NCBI GenBank assembly: GCA_030824255.1 | Contig: JAVBYB010000080.1 | Location: 1 to 8,003, forward strand | Length of the DNA stretch: 8,003 nt | Direction of reading: 5' to 3' | Source of the DNA: a bacterium | GTDB taxonomy: Bacteria > Pseudomonadota > Alphaproteobacteria > Caulobacterales > Hyphomonadaceae | In this document: one piece after another, positions 1 through 6,368 of the stretch | How positions within the stretch are numbered: the stretch's first letter is position 1 | Layout of the letters: every line of letters starts with the position of its first letter | Notes under the pieces: model-generated | The model's database searches: none | Seen by the model: the letters and a program-made list of their open reading frames with translations, nothing else | What the model was told of the DNA's origin: nothing | Translations under genes and position numbers: made by a program

Positions 1-108
1 GCACAGAACGAGGCTGCGCGCGGCGGCGCCGTGCGCGTCCTTAACAGCTATTCGAAACGCACGATCGAAGCCGTGGCCGCAGGCCCCGGCGAAGCGCGCG
101 TCAACTGA
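1..108 (+). CDS. flgA: FlgA, flagellar P-ring assembly chaperone (3' end only)
   Basis: The window opens inside this frame, and only the last 35 codons before a TGA are present. The residues read ...GAVRVLNSYSKRTIEAVAAG..., which fits the C-terminal end of FlgA, where a conserved G-x-x-[IV]-x-[VL]-x-N-x-x-S-x-[KR] stretch is followed by a short G-x-V-x-x-x-G strand. FlgA is a periplasmic chaperone that helps FlgI polymerise into the P-ring around the flagellar rod. The call rests on this short tail plus the flgH gene 23 nt downstream on the same strand, an order (flgF-flgG-flgA-flgH) known from alphaproteobacteria such as Caulobacter. The signal peptide and most of the domain lie outside the window, so completeness cannot be judged. 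Confidence 0.82.
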   Translation, partial: AQNEAARGGAVRVLNSYSKRTIEAVAAGPGEARVN

Positions 109-131
109 CCTTCGGCCATTGGGGCATCACG

Positions 132-866
132 ATGAAACACGCAATCACGACGGGCGCTGGACTGGCGGCGATGCTGCTGGGCGGATGCGCCGGCATCGGT
201 GAGGCGGTGGCGCCTCCGCAGCTGACGGCGATCCAGAACCCGGCGACGATCGCGGGCTCGCAGCGTGTCTCGATGCCAATCCCCGTCCCCGTGGTGGAAC
301 CCGCCGCCGCGAACTCGCTCTGGCGCGCGGGCGCAAAGTCGTTCTTCGACGATCAGCGCGCCAGCAAGATCGGCGACATCCTGACCGTGAACATCGAGAT
401 CCAGGACTCGGCCCAGCTCAACAACACGTCGGCCCGCAGTCGCACGTCGAGCACGGATACCAGCGTGGAAGCGCTGCTCGGCCTTGAGAGCGTGATCCAG
501 AACGCCCTGCCCGGCACGCCGTCGCTGGCCCCGGGCGTGGCGTTCGGCTCCAACTCGGCCTCGAACGGCACTGGGTCTGTGAACCGGCAGGAAAAGGTGA
601 ACCTCGTCGTCGCGGCGGTGATCACCGACAGGCTGGCCAACGGCAATCTTGTGATCGGCGGCAGCCAGGAAGTGCGCATCAACAACGAACTGCGCGAGCT
701 TCTGATCTCAGGCGTGATCCGCCCGGAAGACGTTGCCGCGGACAACACCATTGCGCACACCAAGATTGCCGAGGCCCGCATCTCCTATGGCGGCCGGGGC
801 GACATCTCGGCCGTCCAGCGCGATCGGTATGGCAAGCTTCTCTACGATCAGATCGCGCCTTTCTAG
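132..866 (+). CDS. flgH: FlgH, flagellar L-ring lipoprotein
   Basis: FlgH forms the outer-membrane L-ring, the bushing through which the flagellar rod passes. The 244-aa product has a short basic N-terminus, a hydrophobic stretch and a lipobox L16-G17-G18-C19, so Cys19 should be lipidated. Family signatures follow: S-L-W-R-x-G-A-K-S-F-F-x-D-Q-R-A (about residues 62-78), the G-D-I-L-T-V-x-I-E-I strand, the Q-L-N-N-T-S-x-R-S-R motif, and the C-terminal I-S-G-V-I-R-P-E-D-V and I-A-x-A-R-I-S-Y-G-G-R-G-D-I motifs. Its length is normal for the family. The ATG is preceded by GGGG about 8 nt upstream, a fair ribosome binding site. It lies 23 nt after flgA and is probably co-transcribed with it. Its TAG stop overlaps the stop of the convergent PepSY gene, and no terminator hairpin is apparent after it. 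Confidence 0.96.
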   Translation: MKHAITTGAGLAAMLLGGCAGIGEAVAPPQLTAIQNPATIAGSQRVSMPIPVPVVEPAAANSLWRAGAKSFFDDQRASKIGDILTVNIEIQDSAQLNNTSARSRTSSTDTSVEALLGLESVIQNALPGTPSLAPGVAFGSNSASNGTGSVNRQEKVNLVVAAVITDRLANGNLVIGGSQEVRINNELRELLISGVIRPEDVAADNTIAHTKIAEARISYGGRGDISAVQRDRYGKLLYDQIAPF

Positions 867-2362
867 GCTGCCGTCTCGTCGTCGGAGATGTTGTCGAGCC
901 TGCCCCCGCGGGCGAGCTTCATGACGCCCATCCAGGCCCCGAAGCCGCACACGGCGGTGACGCCCAGCATTACCAGCAGGATCACGATCTCGCGCACGCC
1001 AGGCGGCAACACATCGAACGTGTGCAAGGCCAGGTGAAGCCAGCGAAATCCCTTCGCGCCAGGGTCGGCGGTGAAACGCAGCTGACCCGTATCCGGATCG
1101 AGATAGAAGCGCGTGTCGTCCATTGCAGGCACGCTGACCCGCAAGATGGGCAGGTCTGACGCGGCTGCGCCGGGGTAATAGTATTCGTCCGGCTCCGTCA
1201 TCAGCGCGGCCACAGCGGGACCACTGTCGCCTGCAAGCGTGTCAGCGGCGCGCTGGTGCGCGGCGGCGTCGAAGGGCGATGGCTGACCGGCGGCGTCGAA
1301 CCGGCGACGCGAGCCGTCGGCCGCCTGCCAGATGAACCACGGACGACCTTCCATCTGCGCATAGGACACCAGGCTGCGCTCGCGCGAGATGGTGCGCAGG
1401 GCGATCATCTGCGCATCGAACGCAGGCTTTGCCTCGGCCCATGTAACAGGATCGCCGCGATAGCGGCTGGACGCGTCATTTGCGGGCTGGCCGAGATCGA
1501 GCAAGCCCCAGGGCTGCATCGAGGTGAAGCCCGAGAAAGAAAAGGTCAGGACCAGCACGCCGAAGACGAGGCCGGTCATGTGATGCCAGAATTTCACGCC
1601 GCGATAGGGCGAGGCCAGCTTGCCGGTGGACTTGCGGCGGCGGAGCTGGCGCAGGCCGACATAGAGACCAATGATGGTGAGGAAGCAGCCGGCAAGCGAC
1701 GTCCAGATGATGATGTTGGTCCAGAGCGGGGTGTTCTTGCGCAACTCGGTGAAGAACAACCAGTGCGGGATGGGCCCCAACCACGTCCAGAAACGGCTGG
1801 AGGCGGTCGTGAACTGGCGCACCTCTCCGGTCTTCTGCGAGATGTAGAGGATCGTCTCTTCGGGATCATTCAGGGCGACGTGATAGAACGGCCGCCATGA
1901 ATTGAAATAGCCAGCGACCGTGAACTCATCGCGGTCAATCACGCCAGCGATCTCCGGTTCGCCGTCCAGGTCGTGGCGCGCCAGATAGGTGCGGGCCACA
2001 TCCAGCGCCTGTGTCTCGCCGATCTGCTCGACAGGGTCGCCCGTCTGCAGATCAAAGAGGCCGCTTGCGCCCTCCCCTTCATCCCATGACAGGCCGATGA
2101 CTGGACGGCCGCCCAGCATCTCGATGCGCGCAGAAGAGACGGTGGCGGCATCGGGAATTTCGGGCAGCACATACTGGTCAGGCGCCACAATCGGCGCGAG
2201 GCCTTCGACGCGATAGTCGCGATCGCCGAGCGTGATCGCGGGATAGGGCTGCCAGATCATGACGACGCCGCTGACACACCACAGCAGCATCAGCGCGCCG
2301 AGCACAACGCCCAGCCAGCGATGCAGCGCGAAGGTCAAGCGGATCAGCCGCGCCTTGATCAT
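863..2362 (-). CDS. PepSY domain membrane protein (PepSY-associated TM / PiuB-like)
   Basis: This 499-aa inner-membrane protein has four predicted helices at about 17-37, 215-237, 263-281 and 457-481. Large periplasmic segments between the first and second and between the third and fourth resemble PepSY domains, for example Y-I-S-Q-K-T-G-E-V near 173-181 and Y-L-D-P-D-T-G-Q-L near 420-428. The opening L-H-R-W-L-G motif (His14) is characteristic of PepSY-associated TM proteins. Other His residues lie at or near membrane boundaries (His200, His260/261, His443, His447) and could bind heme or metal, as proposed for related iron-reductase or PiuB-like proteins; that role is inference. I chose ATG 2362 because GGGGCGG precedes it by about 4 nt. 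An in-frame GTG at 2374 lacks a ribosome site. The gene ends tail to tail with flgH. Only 21 nt separate its ATG from the base of the def terminator. Confidence 0.85.
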   Translation of the reverse strand: MIKARLIRLTFALHRWLGVVLGALMLLWCVSGVVMIWQPYPAITLGDRDYRVEGLAPIVAPDQYVLPEIPDAATVSSARIEMLGGRPVIGLSWDEGEGASGLFDLQTGDPVEQIGETQALDVARTYLARHDLDGEPEIAGVIDRDEFTVAGYFNSWRPFYHVALNDPEETILYISQKTGEVRQFTTASSRFWTWLGPIPHWLFFTELRKNTPLWTNIIIWTSLAGCFLTIIGLYVGLRQLRRRKSTGKLASPYRGVKFWHHMTGLVFGVLVLTFSFSGFTSMQPWGLLDLGQPANDASSRYRGDPVTWAEAKPAFDAQMIALRTISRERSLVSYAQMEGRPWFIWQAADGSRRRFDAAGQPSPFDAAAHQRAADTLAGDSGPAVAALMTEPDEYYYPGAAASDLPILRVSVPAMDDTRFYLDPDTGQLRFTADPGAKGFRWLHLALHTFDVLPPGVREIVILLVMLGVTAVCGFGAWMGVMKLARGGRLDNISDDETAA

Positions 2363-2379
2363 GATCCGCCCCACAATGG

Positions 2380-2408
2380 AAAACGCCCGGTTCTATACGA
2401 ACCGGGCG
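2380..2408 (-). terminator. Rho-independent terminator of def
   Basis: A perfect 10-bp stem (cgcccggttc at 2384-2393 pairing with gaaccgggcg at 2399-2408) encloses a 5-nt loop. Read on the minus strand it is followed at once by TTTT (2383-2380). It begins 28 nt after the def stop codon and should end the def transcript. It lies directly in front of the PepSY gene, so any transcript entering that gene from def must read through it. Confidence 0.87.
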
Positions 2409-2420
2409 CTTCCGCGGAAA
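2392..2420 (-). promoter_or_regulatory. Possible promoter for the PepSY gene inside the def terminator
   Basis: On the minus strand TATAGA (2397-2392, 4/6 match to TATAAT) lies in the loop and stem top of the def terminator. TTTCCG (2420-2415, 3/6 match to TTGACA) lies 17 nt upstream. A start at about 2385 would give a 23-nt leader that contains the GGGGCGG ribosome site of the PepSY gene. The -35 part overlaps a 10-bp perfect palindrome, TTCCGCGGAA (2410-2419), a possible operator. The -35 match is weak, so this is a suggestion based on spacing and lack of room for a promoter elsewhere. Confidence 0.25.
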
Positions 2421-2436
2421 CTCAAATTCGTGCGTG

Positions 2437-2952
2437 TCAGGCCGCGTTGCGCTTTGCGGCCTTCTTGACCTTGTTGATCGCATAGGCGCGCTTCAGGCGC
2501 GACAGGTGGTCGATGAACAGCGTGCCCTGCAGGTGATCCATCTCGTGCTGGATGCAGATGGCGTACATCCCTTCAGCCCATTCCTCGATCTTCTCGCCCT
2601 GATAGTTCAGGTAGCGGAGCTTCACGCGCTTGGGGCGTTCGACCTCGTCGAAATAGTCGGGCACGGAGAGGCAGCCCTCTTCATAGGGCTGCTTGTCGCC
2701 GTCGAGTTCCAGGATTTCAGGATTCACGAAATAGCGGGGCGCCTTGGCCTCGTCTTCGCGGGCGAGGTCCATGACGATGACGCGCAGGGGAACACCGACC
2801 TGCACGGCGGCAAGGCCGATGCCCGGGGCCGCATACATCGTCTCGAGCATGTCATCCATCAGCGCACGGGTTTCGTCCGTGACGGCGTCGACGGGTTTCG
2901 AGACCTGTTTCAGCACAGGATCGGGAACGGTGAGGATGGTACGGATCGCCAT
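2437..2952 (-). CDS. def: Peptide deformylase
   Basis: Def removes the formyl group from the N-terminal methionine of nascent proteins. The 171-aa product has all three catalytic motifs: G-I-G-L-A-A-V-Q (44-51), E-G-C-L-S (92-96, metal ligand Cys94) and H-E-M-D-H (136-140, metal ligands His136 and His140, catalytic Glu137). The early V-P-D-P-V-L segment is also typical. Length is usual for a bacterial type I enzyme, ending in a Lys/Ala-rich tail. The ATG at 2952 gives the expected M-A-I-R-x-I-L start. There is no Shine-Dalgarno sequence in front of it, and a promoter-like element predicts initiation at the ATG itself. It follows rmuC by 90 nt and ends at a strong terminator. The methionyl-tRNA formyltransferase gene fmt, often its neighbour, is not next to it. 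Confidence 0.97.
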   Translation of the reverse strand: MAIRTILTVPDPVLKQVSKPVDAVTDETRALMDDMLETMYAAPGIGLAAVQVGVPLRVIVMDLAREDEAKAPRYFVNPEILELDGDKQPYEEGCLSVPDYFDEVERPKRVKLRYLNYQGEKIEEWAEGMYAICIQHEMDHLQGTLFIDHLSRLKRAYAINKVKKAAKRNAA

Positions 2953-2958
2953 GACCGC

Positions 2959-2987
2959 TAGCTATGAATGGGCGCGCTGAACGTCAA
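2959..2987 (-). promoter_or_regulatory. Putative def promoter giving a leaderless transcript
   Basis: On the minus strand TTGACG (2987-2982, 5/6 match to TTGACA) is followed after exactly 17 nt by TAGCTA (2964-2959). Counting the last -10 base as -7 puts +1 at 2952, the A of the def start codon. The absence of a ribosome site before that ATG agrees with leaderless translation. The -10 matches TATAAT only at its first two positions, so the element is tentative. It sits in the only sizeable gap between rmuC and def. Confidence 0.4.
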
Positions 2988-3042
2988 GTGAAGGACCCCG
3001 TGTGGGGAACCATGGCGCAACAATTATCGCTGATTTTGCCCG

Positions 3043-4563
3043 CTATTTGCGTTTTCCGCCGGCGGCGGAGGCTGGCAGGGCGTCCAGCAGGGGGGCTTCC
3101 GTCCGCGTCTCCTTCGCTTCTGTCAGCTGCGCCTGGATCGTGCGGGCCTTCACGCTGACTTCGGCTGGAGCGTCCACAGATTGGTTATCCGTCGGGATCT
3201 GGAGCTCCTCGAACTTGCGCAGCTGGGGCACGACCATGCGATCATAGGATCCGACCATGGCGTTGTAGCTGTCGACGGCTTTGTCGAGATTCGAGCCGAC
3301 CTTGCCCATGTTGTCGGTCATCTTGGCAAGACGCTGGTAAAGCTCCCGGCCCAGCTCCACGGCCTGCTCTGCGTTGCGGGCAGCCTGCTCCTGCCGCCAG
3401 CCATAGGCGACCGCCTTGGCGAGCGCGATCAGCGTCGAGGGCGTCACGATGATGACGGAATTCTTGGCGGCGAAGTCAAAGATCTCGCGATCCTGCTCCA
3501 GCACGGCGGCGTAGAAGTTCTCGCCGGGCATGAACATGGCGACGAAGTCGACCCGGTCCGAAAAACCCTTCCAGTAATCCTTGCGCGCAAGGCCGGTGAC
3601 GTGAGCGCGAACCTTGGCGGCATGAGCGGCGAGAAACTGCGCCTTGCGGACGGGATCGGACTCGTTCGAGGCGGCGAGGTAATCGTCGAGCGACACCTTG
3701 GAGTCGATCACCAGTTCCCGGCCGCCGGGCATGCGGATGATGACGTCCGGCCGTATGCGGCCCTTGTCTGTATCCGACGAATTCTGCTCGGTGAAATCCG
3801 CATATGGCGAAAGACCCGCCATTTCGAGCACGTTGCGGAGCGTCTCCTCCCCCCAGCGGCCGCCATGGCGCGTGGTGGAAAGGGCGTTGGCCAGCTTGCC
3901 CGCAGCGGATTCCGTCTTCCGCACGCTTTCGCTGACGCCGCGGATCTGCTCCTCCAGCTTGGCGCGATCCTCCGTGCTCATCTTCTGGATCTCGTCGACC
4001 TTCTTCTGGAACTGGCCGAAGGTTTCGTGGATCGGTTTCAGCATCTTGCCGAGTTCGCCCTCGGCGCCTTCCTTGTGCTTCTTGAGCGTCTCGTCAGCGA
4101 TCTGGATGAATTGCTGCTGCGACTTCAGGAGAGCGGCGTCGGCCAGCGACTTGAAGCGGGCCTCGCTTTCGATCTGCATCTTCTGCATCTGCTCTTTTTC
4201 GCGCGCAAAGCTGGCCTCACGCTCGTTCGTGCGGGCAGCCTCCGCCAGCGCCTTGCCGTGTTCGGCGCGTAGCGCGGTGAGCTGTTCGGTGAGGTTGGTG
4301 CTCGCGGCCTTCGCATCGGCGACCTTGGCCTCGCTGGCCTCGAAGGAGGCGCGGATTCCTGCCTCCGCCCGCTCGGCCTTCTCGGCCCGCGCGCGAATCT
4401 CGTCCCGCTCCGATCTCAGCACGCCGACCTCGCGGTTGCGCTCAGCCAGTTCCGCGGAAAGGTGCGCCGTGTCGGGCGCCTTGCGCTGGGAAAACACGAA
4501 GGCGGCGCCGGCTGCGATGAGCAGCAGGACGCCAAGGACGATGTGCAGGATGTCGAGTGTCAT
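3043..4563 (-). CDS. rmuC: RmuC family DNA recombination protein
   Basis: RmuC proteins are membrane-anchored, coiled-coil proteins with a PD-(D/E)XK-type nuclease-like domain. In E. coli loss of rmuC raises inversion at short inverted repeats. The 506-aa product has an N-terminal membrane helix (about 5-25), a long Glu/Lys/Ala-rich coiled coil (about 30-225), then the core domain with G-R-W-G-E (235-239), R-P-D-V-I-I (271-276) and V-I-D-S-K-V (285-290). Asp273, Asp287 and Lys289 are the likely catalytic set. A further helical region and a Lys/Arg tail follow. I chose ATG 4563 because the membrane helix starts right after it. An in-frame TTG at 4599 would add 12 residues and cannot be excluded, since neither start has a clear ribosome site. 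It lies downstream of a secreted-protein gene and upstream of def. Confidence 0.94.
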   Translation of the reverse strand: MTLDILHIVLGVLLLIAAGAAFVFSQRKAPDTAHLSAELAERNREVGVLRSERDEIRARAEKAERAEAGIRASFEASEAKVADAKAASTNLTEQLTALRAEHGKALAEAARTNEREASFAREKEQMQKMQIESEARFKSLADAALLKSQQQFIQIADETLKKHKEGAEGELGKMLKPIHETFGQFQKKVDEIQKMSTEDRAKLEEQIRGVSESVRKTESAAGKLANALSTTRHGGRWGEETLRNVLEMAGLSPYADFTEQNSSDTDKGRIRPDVIIRMPGGRELVIDSKVSLDDYLAASNESDPVRKAQFLAAHAAKVRAHVTGLARKDYWKGFSDRVDFVAMFMPGENFYAAVLEQDREIFDFAAKNSVIIVTPSTLIALAKAVAYGWRQEQAARNAEQAVELGRELYQRLAKMTDNMGKVGSNLDKAVDSYNAMVGSYDRMVVPQLRKFEELQIPTDNQSVDAPAEVSVKARTIQAQLTEAKETRTEAPLLDALPASAAGGKRK

Positions 4564-4650
4564 GGGCTGGAGCTTAAGTTCTTTCTTTGTTCTGATCAAT
4601 CGGCAGGAGAAGCAGCGTCCCGCGATTCTGCCGGTGCGTGAAACGCGCGG

Positions 4651-5247
4651 TCAGTCGCCGAGATTGAGACCCGGGATCAGCTTTTCGAGCGAGAATGTTG
4701 CTGCCGGCGTAGCCTGGGGCTCGGTCAGACCTGCGAGAATGCCGTCGATGCGTTCGGCGCGTGTCGTCGCCTCGGCGAGGCGGGCGGCGCGTTTCTTCTC
4801 CGGTCCGGCTGACTGGATGTCGAGAAGAGCGCTGCGCAGGACGGTGAGCTCCTGATCGAGCCGGGTGCGGTCAGCGGAGGAAAGGCCAGCACGAGACAGG
4901 CTGCGCTTGATGCGGTCGATACAGGAGAGCGATGCACCGCGACCGGCGCGCTCGCAGGGGTTGGAGGTCGCGCGGGCTGCCTTCGGGGGCGTCTCGGCAA
5001 CGGACGCCATGGCCGAGCGGAGATCGTCCCGCGCCTCCTGCGCCATCCGCATCAGCACGATCTGCGTGGCGGCGTTTCCGCTGGATGTAGCTGTCGGGGC
5101 TTTGGGCGCCGTGGGGGCCTTGGGTGCGGTGATCTGGGGAGAGGTGATCTGCGGGAGGGTCGTCTGCGCCTGGGCCGATCCGGCGCAGGCGAGCAGGATC
5201 AGGCCAGCCAGGATGTGCCCCGTCAGAAAGGGCAATGCGCTGCGCAT
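4651..5247 (-). CDS. Secreted Ala/Pro-rich hypothetical protein
   Basis: I do not recognise this family. The 198-aa product starts with a signal peptide (hydrophobic core about 5-23, likely cleavage after A25-Q26-A27), so it should be periplasmic or exported. A low-complexity linker of short tandem repeats follows: PQIT twice, then APKAP twice (about 32-52). The rest is mainly helical and charged, with two Cys about 11 residues apart in N-P-C-E-R...S-L-S-C-I-D, which could form a disulfide. ATG 5247 was chosen because it places the signal peptide at the N-terminus and GAGAGGGG lies about 10 nt upstream. An in-frame ATG at 5283 has no ribosome site and would put 12 polar residues before the signal. 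It lies 87 nt upstream of rmuC and may be co-transcribed with it. Confidence 0.72.
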   Translation of the reverse strand: MRSALPFLTGHILAGLILLACAGSAQAQTTLPQITSPQITAPKAPTAPKAPTATSSGNAATQIVLMRMAQEARDDLRSAMASVAETPPKAARATSNPCERAGRGASLSCIDRIKRSLSRAGLSSADRTRLDQELTVLRSALLDIQSAGPEKKRAARLAEATTRAERIDGILAGLTEPQATPAATFSLEKLIPGLNLGD

Positions 5248-5304
5248 GCGGATAATTCCCCTCTCAGGCGAGGAGGCATCCATAGCGTGATTTGGATTGG
5301 CAGG

Positions 5305-5323
5305 AAAACCGCCGGTTCAGCGG
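5305..5323 (-). terminator. Weak candidate terminator after the 83-aa gene
   Basis: Read on the minus strand, CCGC (5323-5320), a 7-nt loop and GCGG (5312-5309) are followed by TTTT (5308-5305), starting two bases after the TAG stop of the 83-aa gene. The stem is only 4 bp, so termination would be partial at best. It lies in the 78-nt gap before the next gene of the block. Confidence 0.28.
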
Positions 5324-5325
5324 AC

Positions 5326-5577
5326 CTAGTCCCGCACGCCGCGCTTCGGCTTCCAGCCTTCCGGTATGTAGGGATAATTGCCCACACCCTCGAAAGCGGC
5401 ATCCGGAACATCGGCGCTGAACACGTCCAGCGGGTCGCTGATGCGGCGGCTGGCCAGACGGGCGTTGCGCGCGGCAGCCTTGATCTGGTCGCGCATGAGC
5501 CACATGCCGATTCCCACGCCGACGCCAACGGCGGCGACTGTGATCAGTACAGGTACGTGTTGATTACGTTTCGCCAT
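5326..5577 (-). CDS. Small single-pass membrane protein, hypothetical (83 aa)
   Basis: I do not recognise the family. The 83-aa product has a polar N-terminus (M-A-K-R-N-Q-H), one membrane helix rich in Val and Gly (about 9-28), then a basic helical stretch with several Arg and Ala, and an acidic/aromatic tail including G-N-Y-P-Y-I-P-E-G-W. With K and R on both sides of the helix, orientation is not obvious. It starts 21 nt after the recR stop on the same strand, so it is likely in the recR transcript. Its start codon abuts a 12-bp palindrome, and the only ribosome-site-like bases (GGGA, about 6 nt upstream) lie in one arm of it. G/C-rich third positions and tight spacing support a real gene. 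Confidence 0.72.
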   Translation of the reverse strand: MAKRNQHVPVLITVAAVGVGVGIGMWLMRDQIKAAARNARLASRRISDPLDVFSADVPDAAFEGVGNYPYIPEGWKPKRGVRD

Positions 5578-5588
5578 GGGACGTCCCA
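5577..5588. repeat. 12-bp perfect palindrome at the start of the 83-aa gene
   Basis: TGGGACGTCCCA is its own reverse complement and touches the ATG of the 83-aa gene: its last two bases on the minus strand are C and the A of the start codon. As RNA it could fold into a 4-bp stem with an ACGT loop that hides the GGGA ribosome-site-like bases. As DNA it could be an operator. It may also be chance. Confidence 0.5.
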
Positions 5589-5598
5589 GCCGTGTTTC

Positions 5599-6198
5599 CT
5601 ATCTCCGCGAAGCCATAGCTGCCGCGATCGTGCCATCGTCCAGGTGATCGAGTTCGCCGCCCACGGGCACCCCGTGAGCCAGTCGCGTCACCTTCACCGG
5701 AAGATGTGCAAGCCTGTCCGTGATGTAGTGGGCGGTCGTCTGTCCGTCCACCGTCGCGTTCAAGGCAAGGATGACTTCTCGCACATCAGGGTTGCTGGCG
5801 CGTTCAACAAGTCCCGCAATATTGAGGTCTTCGGGGCGGATTCCGTCCAGCGGCGACAGGGTTCCGCCGACGACATGGTACCGCCCACGGAACACGCCGG
5901 CGCGTTCCATAGCCCAGAGATCCCCCACCTCCTCCACCGCACAGATGACGGAACTGTCCCGTCCCGGAGCGGCACACACCGAACATGGGTTCACCGTGTC
6001 GAAGTTTCCGCACTGGCCGCAGATGTCCACCTTCGCGGCGGCATCGGCCATGGCGGCGGCAAGCGGGGTCAGCAGCTGGTCACGCTTCTTCAACAGATGC
6101 AGCGCGGCGCGACGGGCCGAGCGGGGCCCGAGACCGGGCAGCTTGGCCAGCAGATCCATCAGGCGGATGATTTCCGGGCCGGCGGAGCGGTTGATCAT
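5599..6198 (-). CDS. recR: Recombination protein RecR
   Basis: RecR works with RecO (and RecF) to load RecA on gapped single-stranded DNA in recombinational repair. The 199-aa product has the full family layout: a helix-hairpin-helix region (about 16-37, [12 protein letters not shown]), a four-Cys zinc finger (Cys60, Cys63, Cys72, Cys75), a Toprim domain starting I-C-A-V-E-E-V-G-D (85-93) with G-T-L-S-P-L-D-G-I (112-120), and the C-terminal [10 protein letters not shown] (174-183) motif. The frame stays open upstream to 6546, but ATG 6198 gives the normal length and N-terminus. That ATG overlaps the TGA of the preceding small ORF (ATGA), which suggests translational coupling. The frequent dnaX-ybaB-recR arrangement is not seen here. 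Confidence 0.97.
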   Translation of the reverse strand: MINRSAGPEIIRLMDLLAKLPGLGPRSARRAALHLLKKRDQLLTPLAAAMADAAAKVDICGQCGNFDTVNPCSVCAAPGRDSSVICAVEEVGDLWAMERAGVFRGRYHVVGGTLSPLDGIRPEDLNIAGLVERASNPDVREVILALNATVDGQTTAHYITDRLAHLPVKVTRLAHGVPVGGELDHLDDGTIAAAMASRR

Positions 6199-6368
6199 GG
6201 GCGTGAACCTGTTGCGCTGATCCAGTGGACATAGTCCTCCGAAGGGATGAGCGGAACACCCGCGATGTCGCCGACAGGGCGATTGATCCGGACAGTCACC
6301 CTGCGGACATCCCGGCGGAACCGGAGGAAGCCGCCGACGAGGAGACCGGAGCGGCGCTGCAGGCTCAC
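6195..6368 (-). CDS. Candidate small protein (57 aa) interlocked with recR
   Basis: This GTG-started frame fills the gap between the 170-aa gene and recR. Its GTG overlaps the TGA of the upstream gene (GTGA, 6365-6368) and its TGA overlaps the recR ATG (ATGA, 6195-6198). The 57-aa product has a strongly basic N-terminal half rich in Arg (V-S-L-Q-R-R-S-G..., F-R-R-D-V-R-R) and a C-terminal half reading [15 protein letters not shown]. There is no signal peptide or membrane helix. Hand-counted G+C by codon position is about 70, 53 and 75 %, the order expected for a gene in GC-rich DNA. GGCGG a few bases before the GTG could serve as a ribosome site. I do not recognise a family. It could be missed by gene finders because of its size and GTG start. 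Confidence 0.6.
   Translation of the reverse strand: MSLQRRSGLLVGGFLRFRRDVRRVTVRINRPVGDIAGVPLIPSEDYVHWISATGSRP

Noticed and set aside
902..913. GCCC-CCGC-GGGC hairpin just after flgH as a flagellar operon terminator
   Set aside because: The stem is 4 bp with no T-tract, and it lies within codons of the PepSY C-terminus.
1256..1900. Plus-strand open frame of 214 codons opposite the PepSY gene
   Set aside because: It is a shadow of the PepSY coding strand, with no ribosome site or recognisable motif.
2993..3010. Hairpin CCCC-GTGT-GGGG between rmuC and def as an rmuC terminator
   Set aside because: The stem is only 4 bp before an internal mismatch, and no T-tract follows on the minus strand.
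4601..4633. Inverted repeat CGGCAG/CTGCCG in the gap upstream of rmuC
   Set aside because: A 6-bp stem with a 21-nt loop and no T-tract is expected by chance in GC-rich DNA.
3181..4855. Long plus-strand open frames (3181-4272 and 3698-4855) opposite rmuC
   Set aside because: They lie antisense to a well-supported RmuC gene with conserved motifs, and their translations are low-complexity. Strong G/C third-position bias on one strand creates such open antisense frames.
5215..6234. Plus-strand open frame of 339 codons opposite recR and the 83-aa gene
   Set aside because: It runs antisense through RecR, whose zinc finger and Toprim motifs are intact. The translation is His/Gly-rich without family features.
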